Positions 1-6,209 of a stretch of 9,495 nt of DNA are shown in pieces. The notes below the pieces were generated by a model that was given only the letters and a program-made list of their open reading frames with translations, did not search any database and was not told where the DNA came from. How positions within the stretch are numbered: the stretch's first letter is position 1; each line of letters opens with the position of its first letter. The position numbers and the translations under genes were made by a program. The stretch is from JBDUDK01 sp040002995. GTDB taxonomy: Bacteria; Actinomycetota; Acidimicrobiia; Acidimicrobiales; Ilumatobacteraceae. The stretch spans positions 1 to 9,495 of the forward strand of contig JBDUDK010000046.1 of the NCBI GenBank assembly GCA_040002995.1. Reading direction: 5' to 3'.

Positions 1-91
1 CGAAGTCCACGCCCCCGGCCGCGACGGTGCGAGTGGAGGCGTTCTCGTACGACGTAGTCACGCCGCTCTGGGACTTCGGGTCGTCACTCAT
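1..91 (-). CDS. Probable alpha/beta hydrolase, N-terminal fragment (cut by window edge)
   Basis: Only the first 30 residues are in the window, reading MSDDPKSQSGV then TTSYENASTRTVAAGGVDF. A run of the type 'TRTV-GGVDF' just after a short polar leader is typical of the start of actinobacterial alpha/beta hydrolases, where it forms the first beta strand. The catalytic serine, acid and histidine would lie outside the window, so the family call is by resemblance only. The ATG at 89-91 is preceded by AGAAGGA about seven bases upstream, a good ribosome binding site. It lies 31 bases downstream of the SDR-1 stop on the same strand, so the two are probably co-transcribed. HxlR regulator, SDR and alpha/beta hydrolase sets are a familiar arrangement, but the substrate is unknown. 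Confidence 0.55.
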   Translation of the reverse strand, partial: MSDDPKSQSGVTTSYENASTRTVAAGGVDF

Positions 92-122
92 GTCAGCGTC
101 CTTCTGGTCTGGTTCGTGGCTC

Positions 123-857
123 TCACTTGGACTCCACCATTTCCGTGTCCCACTGGGCCTGGAGCGCCGGGTACAGCGCGGTGAGATCGTTGGGCAATGC
201 CGCTTTCACCATCTGGCTGGTTGCGTCGGCGAGGACCTCCTCGGCGCCGCTTGCGACCGCGGCCACGATCTGCTCGGCAACGGACTCGGGGCTGACCTTC
301 TCGCCGCTCACACCCGCGGCCATGTCGGTGTCGATGAAGCCGGCGTGCACTGCGACGACGAGGGTTCCCTGCCTTCGAAGCTCGATGCGCAGCGCGTTCG
401 TCAGCGACCACGCGGCCGCCTTCGAAGCGCTGTAGGTCGCCCCTTGCGGCATGGAGATGAACGAGAGGACCGACAGCACGTTGACCAGGGCGCCGCCTCC
501 GTTGGCGCGAAGGATCGGCGCGAACGCGCGCGCCATCCGCATCGAACCGAAGAAGTTCGTCTCCATCTCTGCCCGAGCGGCCTCCACGCCGCCATCTGCC
601 AGCGATGCGGAGCTCCGGAGTATGCCTGCGTTGTTCACGACGATTGAGACGTCACCGCACCTGCGCGCGGCATCCGCGATCTGCTCATCGTTCGTCACGT
701 CGAGCCGAACCGGGATGAGGCGGTCGTTCGCGATGCTCTCTGGGTCCCGGGCGGCGCCGTACACGGTGGCACCGGAGTCGAGCAGGGCCTGCGCGATCGC
801 GGCGCCGAGTCCGCGATTCGCGCCGGTGACGAGCGCAGCTGCACCTTCGATTTTCAT
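123..857 (-). CDS. Short-chain dehydrogenase/reductase (SDR-1), classical type
   Basis: This 244-residue classical SDR is predicted to be a soluble NAD(P)-dependent oxidoreductase acting on an alcohol/ketone pair. The cofactor motif TGANRGLG is at residues 11-18, NNAG at 75-78, the structural Asn at 101, catalytic Ser at 129, and YSASK with Tyr142 and Lys146. Arg15 in the glycine motif and Arg37 after beta-2 suggest NADP(H) preference (inference). The start at 857 is chosen because GAAGGGA lies eight bases upstream. An in-frame ATG at 926 is unlikely because the extension would run through the operator-like element at 908-927. The protein is clearly paralogous to SDR-3 at the other end of the window, including the C-terminal DLTxLYPAL block. 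It probably forms an operon with the downstream hydrolase. The substrate is unknown. Confidence 0.93.
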   Translation of the reverse strand: MKIEGAAALVTGANRGLGAAIAQALLDSGATVYGAARDPESIANDRLIPVRLDVTNDEQIADAARRCGDVSIVVNNAGILRSSASLADGGVEAARAEMETNFFGSMRMARAFAPILRANGGGALVNVLSVLSFISMPQGATYSASKAAAWSLTNALRIELRRQGTLVVAVHAGFIDTDMAAGVSGEKVSPESVAEQIVAAVASGAEEVLADATSQMVKAALPNDLTALYPALQAQWDTEMVESK

Positions 858-907
858 GGGTAATCCCTTCGTGTCTTGGTCGTGCTCTCTGTTGGCATTA
901 CCACTGA

Positions 908-927
908 GTTGTGTTATAGAACCCACT
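908..927 (+). promoter_or_regulatory. Operator-like element, copy A (upstream of SDR-1)
   Basis: GTTGTGTTATAGAACCCACT lies 51 bases upstream of the SDR-1 start. On the gene's strand it shares a run of roughly 20 bases with the copy in front of the HxlR gene (GTTCTATMACRCAACTCA in IUPAC code), well beyond what random intergenic DNA would give. It is one of six related elements in the window. Binding by the HxlR protein is inferred. Confidence 0.6.
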
Positions 928-958
928 CGAGAACGCGTGTGTGCGTGGGGGGTTCTCG
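928..958 (-). terminator. Possible hairpin after the HxlR gene
   Basis: CGAGAAC at 928-934 and GTTCTCG at 952-958 form perfect seven-base arms around a 17-base loop, starting eight bases past the HxlR stop codon. There is no U-tract and the loop is long, so terminator function is weakly supported. The arms also resemble AGAAC half-sites of the neighbouring operator-like element, so it may instead be part of the regulatory region. Confidence 0.25.
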
Positions 959-965
959 CATGTGT

Positions 966-1457
966 TCAGCGCGTGAAGCCCTCGAGCTGGGTCCGCTCGA
1001 AGTCGGCGTCGACGGCGCTGGGCCCGGGCTCGACCGTCACCGACCGAGGGCTGAGCGTTTCGCCGCAGTGCGAGCACACCGCCACGGCCTTGACGACGCG
1101 CCCACACGCTGAGTGGCGCATCGTCAGCGGCGGTCCGTCGGGGGCGGCCCATCGGTCACCCCACTGGCGCATCGCGGTGAGAACGAGCCACAGATCGCGG
1201 CCCTTCTCCGTGAGCCGATACTCCGAGCGCGGAGGATTGTCCTGATACGGCTCGCGCTCGAGGACGCCATGGCCGACCAGGTTCTGTAGACGATCGTTGA
1301 GGATGTTGCGCGAGATCCCGAGCCGCGCCTGGAAGTCGTCGAACCGCCGCACGCCCAAGAACGCATCGCGGACGATCAACAGGCTCCACCACTCGCCCAC
1401 GATCTCGAGGCACTGGGCTACCGAGCAGTTCATGCCCTCGAAGCTCTTGCGCTGCAC
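966..1457 (-). CDS. HxlR-family winged helix-turn-helix regulator
   Basis: This 163-residue DNA-binding regulator has an HxlR domain over residues 9-105. It opens with the family-typical MQRKSFEGMNCSVAQ, followed by EIVGEWWSLLIVRDAFLG, the recognition-helix region around RLGISRNILNDRL (46-57), and the wing REPYQDNPPRSEYRLTEKG (68-86). A C-terminal HxxC-x9-CxxC set (His115, Cys118, Cys128, Cys131) looks like a small zinc ribbon. Cys11 and Cys16 lie near the N-terminus, where redox-sensing relatives such as YodB and HypR carry a reactive cysteine, so redox or electrophile sensing is possible (inference). The GTG at 1457 gives the usual family N-terminus. It has no ribosome binding site but lies seven bases after a TATGAT box, consistent with a leaderless mRNA. 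ATG at 1433 is the alternative start. It is the best candidate to bind the six repeated elements. Confidence 0.92.
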   Translation of the reverse strand: MQRKSFEGMNCSVAQCLEIVGEWWSLLIVRDAFLGVRRFDDFQARLGISRNILNDRLQNLVGHGVLEREPYQDNPPRSEYRLTEKGRDLWLVLTAMRQWGDRWAAPDGPPLTMRHSACGRVVKAVAVCSHCGETLSPRSVTVEPGPSAVDADFERTQLEGFTR

Positions 1458-1464
1458 GCGTTAT

Positions 1465-1493
1465 ATCATAGTGAGTTGCGTGATAGAACGCAA
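1465..1493 (-). promoter_or_regulatory. Promoter of the HxlR gene (leaderless type)
   Basis: On the minus strand TTGCGT (1493-1488) and TATGAT (1470-1465) are separated by exactly 17 bases, giving a sigma-70-like promoter. Seven bases separate the -10 box from the GTG start, so transcription would begin at or next to the start codon. The -35 is inside the palindrome at 1475-1494, a position where a bound protein would block RNA polymerase. Confidence 0.6.
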
Positions 1494-1494
1494 C
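1475..1494 (+). promoter_or_regulatory. Operator-like element, copy B (perfect 7-bp inverted repeat, HxlR promoter)
   Basis: GTTGCGT and ACGCAAC are perfect inverted arms around GATAGA. It is the most symmetric of the six copies, and it covers the -35 of the HxlR gene. This geometry suggests negative autoregulation (inference). Confidence 0.7.
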
Positions 1495-1545
1495 CCCTAA
1501 TCCACGACTGTCGTGACGTCCTGACCCGCGGCAACGTCGCAGACG

Positions 1546-1559
1546 CCGGCACACGCCGG
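1546..1559 (-). terminator. Weak hairpin just past the TetR stop
   Basis: CCGGC and GCCGG form a five-base GC stem around a four-base loop, three bases beyond the TetR stop codon on the minus strand. There is no T-run. It could be a weak terminator separating TetR from the HxlR promoter, or a chance feature of GC-rich DNA. Confidence 0.25.
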
Positions 1560-1562
1560 GCA

Positions 1563-2231
1563 TCATTCGGCGGAGATGCGCAGCGCGTTCACCCACAGTC
1601 GGGTCAGGGTCGCCACGAGGTGATCTACGTCCCATGTCTCGCCGGCGACGAACGCCTGGAAGGCGACCCGCGAGACCATGAGCGAGAGTGCCTTGGCGCT
1701 GAGGTACGGGTCGAGCTGCGGGTCCGCAAAGCCGGTGCGTTGCAGTTCGGCGATGCTCCGCGCGTTGCGATTGATGAATGCTTCGGACCGACGCCGGCGC
1801 AACTCGCGGAACTCCGGGTTGATGTCGGACACCTCCTCGAGCAGCCGCATCAGCTGGGCGTTGCGCTCGTAGGAACGCAAGTAGGCGCGGTTGCTCGCCT
1901 CGATGACCGCGGCGGGCGTGTCCGCGTGGCTGTCGCCGTCGCGGGCGGCATGCAGCATCTCCGTCTGGAGGCCTTCGAGGACAGCGGCGAGCACCTCCTC
2001 CTTGCTGTTGAAGTAGGTGTAGAAGGATCCTGCGGACATGCCGGCCTCGGCGGTGATGTCGGCCAGCCGGGCGTCGCCGTAGCCGGCCCGCTCGAACACG
2101 GTGCGCGCCGCCGCGACCAGCCGCCGGCGCGACCGTTGGCCGCGCGGGGTACGCGGTGCCTCCGGGCGAGCCGAGGTCGGCTCGCCGACGTCGTCGGCGG
2201 TGCGCTCGTCCGGGGCGCCGGCTGCGTGCAT
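1563..2231 (-). CDS. TetR-family transcriptional regulator
   Basis: This 222-residue protein has a long polar N-terminal tail (about residues 1-30, rich in Arg, Pro and Asp) and then the TetR DNA-binding domain. The helix-turn-helix is around ADITAEAGMSAGSFYTYFNS (57-76). The C-terminal helical domain (about 90-222) would hold the ligand pocket and dimer interface. The ligand is unknown, but TetR repressors beside acyl-CoA enzymes often sense an acyl-CoA. The ATG at 2231 is chosen because the much longer reading frame upstream would overlap SDR-2 on the other strand. No strong ribosome binding site is visible in front of it. It is transcribed divergently from SDR-2, with an AT-rich dyad between them, so it probably represses the SDR-2/ACAD/SnoaL operon and itself. 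Confidence 0.92.
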   Translation of the reverse strand: MHAAGAPDERTADDVGEPTSARPEAPRTPRGQRSRRRLVAAARTVFERAGYGDARLADITAEAGMSAGSFYTYFNSKEEVLAAVLEGLQTEMLHAARDGDSHADTPAAVIEASNRAYLRSYERNAQLMRLLEEVSDINPEFRELRRRRSEAFINRNARSIAELQRTGFADPQLDPYLSAKALSLMVSRVAFQAFVAGETWDVDHLVATLTRLWVNALRISAE

Positions 2232-2274
2232 GACGACGATGGTAGGCGGGTCGGTGTGAGTCGCGCCGCTCAAG

Positions 2275-2303
2275 TTGAAACTAAATTCATTTTCATCTAA
2301 AGT
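2275..2303 (+). promoter_or_regulatory. Promoter of the SDR-2 operon with embedded operator
   Basis: TTGAAA (2275-2280) and TAAAGT (2298-2303) are separated by exactly 17 bases. The dyad GAAACTAAATTCATTTTC at 2277-2294 fills the spacer, with seven of nine base pairs symmetric. This AT-rich stretch stands out sharply from the GC-rich surroundings. A TetR dimer bound here would occlude the promoter. Assignment to the adjacent TetR is inferred from position. Confidence 0.55.
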
Positions 2304-2311
2304 GGGCTGGC

Positions 2312-2327
2312 CTCGTCGATCGACGAG
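2312..2327. promoter_or_regulatory. Perfect 16-bp palindrome in the SDR-2 leader
   Basis: CTCGTCGATCGACGAG is a perfect palindrome located about nine bases after the -10 box, at the predicted transcription start. A second, 10-bp palindrome (CGAGCGCTCG, 2324-2333) overlaps its end. It could be a second operator or an mRNA hairpin in the leader. The CG-rich composition makes short palindromes more likely by chance, but 16 bp is long. Confidence 0.35.
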
Positions 2328-2348
2328 CGCTCGACGCGGGGACGTGCG

Positions 2349-3176
2349 ATGGAAGTCAGTGGACGAACGGCGATCGTGACCGGCGGCGCCGGCGGTATCG
2401 GGGCCGCGATCGCGCGGCAGGTCGCGCGCGCCGGCGGGAGCGTACTGATCACCGATATCGACGGCACCGCCCTCGACGAGACGGTTGCCCAGCTCAGCGC
2501 GGACGGTCGCGGACGCGTGATCGGCCAGCAGGCCGACGTCGCCGACCCAGGTCAGATTCGCGCGACCATCGATCATGCCGAGGCCGAGCTCGGGCCGGTG
2601 TCGATCTACTTCGCCAACGCCGGGATCACCGGACCACTCGGGCTCGGCGAAGCCGACGCCGACTGGGATCAGGTGATCGACATCAACCTGCGCGCCCACG
2701 TGCGCGCGGCGAACGTGCTGATCCCGCGCTGGCTGGATCGTGGTGAGGGCTACTTCGTGTCGACCGCGTCAGCCGCAGGGTTGCTCTCGCAGATCGGCGC
2801 CGCCGGGTATTCAGTCACCAAGCACGGTGCCGTCGCCTTCGCCGAGTGGCTGTCGATCACCTACGGCGACGCCGGCGTACGGGTCAGTTGCCTGTGCCCG
2901 ATGGGCGTCGCCACGAAGATGCTGCTCGGCGACGGGCCGCCCAACGATCCGCTTGCGGTCGCCGGGGCGGCGGCCGTCACCAGTGCCGGCGATGTCCTGC
3001 AGCCCGACGACGTCGCCGCAGACGTGATGGCGGCGATCGCCGACGAACGGTTCCTCATCCTGCCGCACGAGGACGTGCTGCGAATGTTCCGCTTCAAGGG
3101 TTCCGACTACGAGCGCTGGTTGCGTGGCATGCGCCGCTATCAGGCACGGCTGCTGCCCGTTGATCCGCTCTCGTGA
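2349..3176 (+). CDS. Short-chain dehydrogenase/reductase (SDR-2), NAD-type
   Basis: This 275-residue classical SDR is predicted to oxidise a secondary alcohol or reduce a ketone in the cytoplasm. The motifs are TGGAGGIG (11-18), NAG (90-92), Asn113, Ser141, and YSVTK with Tyr154 and Lys158. Asp36 at the end of beta-2 is the usual mark of NAD(H) preference. It carries a C-terminal extension of about 40 residues (RMFRFKGSDYERWLRGMRRYQ) beyond the core. It is not a close paralogue of SDR-1 or SDR-3. The ATG at 2349 has GGGGA nine bases upstream. It is the first gene of the operon with the acyl-CoA dehydrogenase and SnoaL-like gene, opposite TetR. It may supply or remove a hydroxyl/keto group in the same pathway. 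The substrate is unknown. Confidence 0.93.
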   Translation: MEVSGRTAIVTGGAGGIGAAIARQVARAGGSVLITDIDGTALDETVAQLSADGRGRVIGQQADVADPGQIRATIDHAEAELGPVSIYFANAGITGPLGLGEADADWDQVIDINLRAHVRAANVLIPRWLDRGEGYFVSTASAAGLLSQIGAAGYSVTKHGAVAFAEWLSITYGDAGVRVSCLCPMGVATKMLLGDGPPNDPLAVAGAAAVTSAGDVLQPDDVAADVMAAIADERFLILPHEDVLRMFRFKGSDYERWLRGMRRYQARLLPVDPLS

Positions 3177-3227
3177 CGCACCGTCACTCGCCCGCCCACC
3201 ACGTCCGTCACTGAAGGAGAACACGCC

Positions 3228-4562
3228 ATGCCCGCACCCGGAATGCACTCAGGAGTTGCAACCGACGACGCGCTCAACCTGTCGATGTCGGAGCGCGCCG
3301 TTCCGTTGTTCGAGCAGGTCAAGCAGTTCATCGCCAACGAGGTCGACCCGATCACCGAGGAGTACTACCGGCTCGGTGAGGGCCGGGCGGAGCACTGGGG
3401 CTACGGCGAGGGCCAGCTCGAGCTGCTCGAGTCGGTGAAGGCCAAAGCCAAGGCGAACGGCCTGTGGAACTTCTTCCTGCCCAGCGCAGAGACCGGGGAG
3501 GGTCTCTCCAACCTTGACTACGCGTACATCGCCTTCGAGCTGGGCAAGAACCCGTTGGCGTCGGAGTGCCTGAACTGCAGCGCGCCGGACACCGGGAACA
3601 TGGAGGTGCTCGAGAGGGTCGGTACGCCCGAGCAGAAGAAGCAGTGGCTGGAGCCGTTGCTGGCCGGTGAGATCCGCTCGGCGTACGCGATGACCGAGCC
3701 CGATGTCGCGTCGTCAGATGCGAAGAACATCGCGTGTCGGGCGGTGCTCGACGGCGACGAGTGGCTGATCAACGGCGAGAAGTACTACATCTCCGGCGCC
3801 GGCGACCCGCGCTGCAAGGTGATGATCGTGATGGTGCAGACAAGCCCGGATGGACCGCCGCACCGCCGCCACTCGCAGATCCTCGTCCCGATGGAAACGC
3901 CGGGCGTGCAGATCCTCGGCGCGATGAACGTGTTCACCGAGGACGATGCGCCGCACGGCCACATGCACCTGCGCTTCACCGATGTGCGCGTGCCGTCCAC
4001 CAACATGCTGCTCGGCGAGGGTCGTGGGTTCGAGATCTCCCAGGTGCGCCTCGGACCGGGCCGGATCCATCACTGCATGCGTTCGATCGGCGTGGCCGAG
4101 CGGGCCCTGGAGCTGATGGTCCGTCGCGGCCTCAACCGTGAGGCGTTCGGTCGGCCATTGGCTCGACTGGGCAAGAACACGGAGGTGATCGCCAAGGCAC
4201 GAATCGACATCGAGGCGATGCGGCTGATGGTGCTGCGCGCCGCGAAGGCGATGGACGTGATGGGCAACCAGGAAGCTCGCATCTGGGTCAGCGCGGTCAA
4301 GGCGATGGTGCCAATCCGGGTGTGCGAGATCATCGACGAAGCGATCCAGATCCACGGCGCCACCGGCATCTCGCAGTGGACCCCGCTCGCCCGCATGTAC
4401 ACGAACCAGCGCCACCTGCGCTTCGCCGACGGCCCGGACGAGGTCCACTGGCACGTCGTCGGCCGCGCCGAGCTGACCCGCTACGAGGACGACCACGCGT
4501 CCACCATCGGCCCGCGCGACCAGGGCGCGTCGTCGCGCACGGCGTTCTCTGGTCCGTCTTGA
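3228..4562 (+). CDS. Acyl-CoA dehydrogenase family protein, ACAD10/11-like
   Basis: This 444-residue FAD enzyme is predicted to introduce an alpha,beta double bond into an acyl-CoA. The N-terminal helical domain covers about 25-150. The middle beta domain holds YAMTEPDVASSDAKNI (153-168) and LINGEKYYISGAGDP (180-194). The C-terminal domain has REAFGRP (304-310), QIHGATGIS (374-382) and RFADGPDEVH (398-407). The final motif replaces the common YEGT-type block. The FADGPDEVH form, with Asp401 near the usual catalytic glutamate, is that of the ACAD10/ACAD11-like group rather than of medium-chain enzymes. The ATG at 3228 has GAAGGAGA upstream, a strong ribosome binding site. The last 25 or so residues are polar and low in conservation appeal. 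It lies 51 bases after SDR-2 and 28 bases before the SnoaL-like gene. Confidence 0.94.
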   Translation: MPAPGMHSGVATDDALNLSMSERAVPLFEQVKQFIANEVDPITEEYYRLGEGRAEHWGYGEGQLELLESVKAKAKANGLWNFFLPSAETGEGLSNLDYAYIAFELGKNPLASECLNCSAPDTGNMEVLERVGTPEQKKQWLEPLLAGEIRSAYAMTEPDVASSDAKNIACRAVLDGDEWLINGEKYYISGAGDPRCKVMIVMVQTSPDGPPHRRHSQILVPMETPGVQILGAMNVFTEDDAPHGHMHLRFTDVRVPSTNMLLGEGRGFEISQVRLGPGRIHHCMRSIGVAERALELMVRRGLNREAFGRPLARLGKNTEVIAKARIDIEAMRLMVLRAAKAMDVMGNQEARIWVSAVKAMVPIRVCEIIDEAIQIHGATGISQWTPLARMYTNQRHLRFADGPDEVHWHVVGRAELTRYEDDHASTIGPRDQGASSRTAFSGPS

Positions 4563-4590
4563 GCGGCACGAGCCGAGGATCGGAGGGACG

Positions 4591-5103
4591 ATGTGCGTCG
4601 CGAAGCCCAGCACGCCGGCAGACCACCTGGCGATCGAGCGAGTGCTCCTTCGCTACTGCCGCGCCATCGATCGCTGCGATGCCGAGCTGCTGCGCAGTTG
4701 CTACCACGACGATGCCCACGACCACCACGGCCCGTATCGCGGCGACCGTGACGGCTTCGTGGACTACGCAATCGGCGACCTGCGCGCCCGCGCCGAGAGT
4801 CACGGTCAGCTGACCACGCATCTGCTGAGCAACATCCTCGTCGACATCGACGGCGATGTCGCCGACGCCGAGTCGTACTTCCGGGCATCGCACGTCGAAG
4901 ATCGCGAGGATCACTTCCGGGTCTTCGAGTTCAACGGTCGGTACATCGACCGCTTCGAACGGCGCGATGGCGAGTGGCGGATCGCGTCGCGCGTCGTGGT
5001 CCACGACTGGAGCGAGATCCGCAGCAACCGACGCGGGCTGCGCCCCGGCACGCACGACTACGCCCAGGGCAGCCTCGCGCCGGCCGACCCGCTCTACGGC
5101 TGA
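4591..5103 (+). CDS. SnoaL-like (NTF2-fold) protein, possible dehydratase/isomerase
   Basis: This 170-residue protein matches the SnoaL_4-type NTF2 fold, a small alpha+beta cone used by dehydratases, isomerases and dioxygenase small subunits. Visible family features are RYCRAIDRCD (21-30), CYHDDAHDHHGPYRG (37-51), TTHLLSNILVDIDGD (75-89) and RRDGEWRIASRVVVHDW near the C-terminus. Tyr22, Asp27 and His77 are spaced like the catalytic Tyr, Asp and His of the bile-acid 7-alpha-dehydratase BaiE (recalled from the literature, not aligned here). A dehydratase or double-bond isomerase role is therefore plausible but unproven. The ATG at 4591 is preceded by GGAGGG. It is the third gene after SDR-2 and the acyl-CoA dehydrogenase, with short spacing, and ends facing LLM-1. 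Confidence 0.88.
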   Translation: MCVAKPSTPADHLAIERVLLRYCRAIDRCDAELLRSCYHDDAHDHHGPYRGDRDGFVDYAIGDLRARAESHGQLTTHLLSNILVDIDGDVADAESYFRASHVEDREDHFRVFEFNGRYIDRFERRDGEWRIASRVVVHDWSEIRSNRRGLRPGTHDYAQGSLAPADPLYG

Positions 5104-5139
5104 CACCGGTGCCGCGTCGCCCGGCCGCGGAGATCACCT

Positions 5140-5156
5140 TCTTCAACCGTTGAAGA
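5140..5156. terminator. Palindrome between convergent genes
   Basis: TCTTCAACCGTTGAAGA has eight-base inverted arms around one central base, so the RNA would loop with CCG. It lies in the 69-base gap between the convergent SnoaL-like and LLM-1 genes, a likely place for bidirectional termination. It lacks a GC-rich stem and a T-run, so the role is uncertain. Confidence 0.3.
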
Positions 5157-5172
5157 CACCGAGTGAAGCTCG

Positions 5173-6186
5173 TCAGGCGGCGCGCACCTTCGGGAGCACG
5201 TCGCGGGCCAGCCGTTCGAGGTTCGCGGCCATGAACGCCGGGGCGACACCGGGCGGGAGGCCGCCCGAGACGATGTCAGTGATGCCGAAGGTGTCGCGCA
5301 TCCGCTGGATCTCGGCGGCGCAGGCGTCGGCGTCACCGATGAACAGCTTCTGGGGTATCGCGTCCCCGGCGCGCCACGCGTCGCCGTAGTCGTCGGGGGT
5401 CTCCTGGAACAGCTCGGCGTAGGCGTTCATGCGGTAGCGCTCGGAGCTGCGCCACACCGCCCCGTCGCGCTCGGGATCGTCGGTCACGAGGAACGAGCGG
5501 ATCACACCGACACGGAACTGGCTCGGGTCGCCGCCGCGGTCGGCGACGGCGGCGAGCCACGGATCGAGCGACGTGGAGCGGCTCAGCTGAGGCAGCAGAT
5601 GGAGCCCGAGGCGGGCGGTGCGCTCGGCGCCCGGAGGTTGCATCGCCGCCATCCACAGCGGCGGCCCGCCGGGCTGGACCGGCTTGGGGTACACGTCGAT
5701 CTCCGGGATCTTGTACCGCTTGCCGTCGAACGAGAACGGGCCCTCGGCCCAGGCGAGCCGCATGATCTGGACCGCTTCCTCGGTCAGCGACGGGCGGTGC
5801 TTGATGTTCACGCCGAACGCCTCGAACTCGGTCGGTACGTAGCCGGCGCCGATGCCGAGCTCCATCCGCCCGCCGCTGATGTTGTCGAGAACGGCCATCT
5901 CCTCGGCGAGACGGATGGGGTGGTACAGCGGCAGTACGGCGATGTCGTTGGAGATCCGTAGGCGCTGGGTGAGCGCCGCGATCGCGCCTGCGAGCGGCTG
6001 GAACGCCGGCAGGTAGCCATCGGCCATGAAGTGGTGCTCGCTGAACCACACCATGTCGAGACCGAGGTCGTCGGCGAGCACCGCCTGTTCGAGGTGCTGG
6101 GCGTAAATGTCGGCCATCGGGGTCTCGTCACCCGGCAGCCGGCGGCAGTCGTACATCACCCCGAAGCGGAACGGTGGCGTCGTCAT
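5173..6186 (-). CDS. LLM-class (luciferase-like) flavin oxidoreductase 1
   Basis: This 337-residue TIM-barrel monooxygenase or oxidoreductase belongs to the bacterial luciferase superfamily. It shows the luciferase-like WFSEHHF at 47-53, NDIAVLPLYHPIRLAEEMAVLD (80-101), SGGRMELGIGAGY (104-116), and a C-terminal GDADACAAEIQRMRDTFGITDIV (284-306) segment. The EHHF block and LAEE-VLD pattern favour a two-component FMN-dependent monooxygenase of alkanal type, although F420 use cannot be excluded. The start at 6186 is the ATG giving the normal N-terminal strand FRFGVMYDCR. No strong ribosome binding site precedes it, and a 25-residue upstream extension (start 6261) is basic and unlike the family. 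It is divergent from LLM-2 and has operator-like copy C 24 bases upstream of its start. The substrate is unknown. Confidence 0.9.
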   Translation of the reverse strand: MTTPPFRFGVMYDCRRLPGDETPMADIYAQHLEQAVLADDLGLDMVWFSEHHFMADGYLPAFQPLAGAIAALTQRLRISNDIAVLPLYHPIRLAEEMAVLDNISGGRMELGIGAGYVPTEFEAFGVNIKHRPSLTEEAVQIMRLAWAEGPFSFDGKRYKIPEIDVYPKPVQPGGPPLWMAAMQPPGAERTARLGLHLLPQLSRSTSLDPWLAAVADRGGDPSQFRVGVIRSFLVTDDPERDGAVWRSSERYRMNAYAELFQETPDDYGDAWRAGDAIPQKLFIGDADACAAEIQRMRDTFGITDIVSGGLPPGVAPAFMAANLERLARDVLPKVRAA

Positions 6187-6209
6187 ACCGGTCGCACCGC
6201 TGCCGCGCG

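Noticed and set aside
858..926. Longer SDR-1 start (ATG at 926)
   Set aside because: The extra residues are unlike SDRs, the frame would cross the operator-like element, and the ATG at 857 has its own ribosome binding site and the normal SDR N-terminus.
908..927. Match to the KstR cholesterol regulator operator (TAGAAC half-site)
   Set aside because: The TAGAAC half is present, but the KstR palindrome has GTTCTA two bases away and that is absent in all six copies. The element has a different symmetry centre.
1503..1515. CACGAC-T-GTCGTG inverted repeat between TetR and HxlR
   Set aside because: A 13-bp repeat in CG-rich DNA is easily produced by chance, and it does not match the other elements or sit at a promoter box. 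Not listed as a feature.
2232..2699. N-terminal extension of the TetR reading frame by about 156 residues
   Set aside because: It runs antisense through the promoter region and the start of SDR-2 and has no family resemblance. TetR proteins are about 200 residues, matching the start at 2231.
3714..4613. Antisense frame of 299 codons opposite the acyl-CoA dehydrogenase
   Set aside because: Arg/His/Asp-rich low-complexity product typical of a complementary-strand shadow. The plus-strand gene has full family motifs.
4330..5106. Long antisense open frame opposite the acyl-CoA dehydrogenase end and SnoaL-like gene
   Set aside because: Shadow of GC-rich coding DNA: no domain seen, biased composition, and it covers two well-supported genes on the plus strand.
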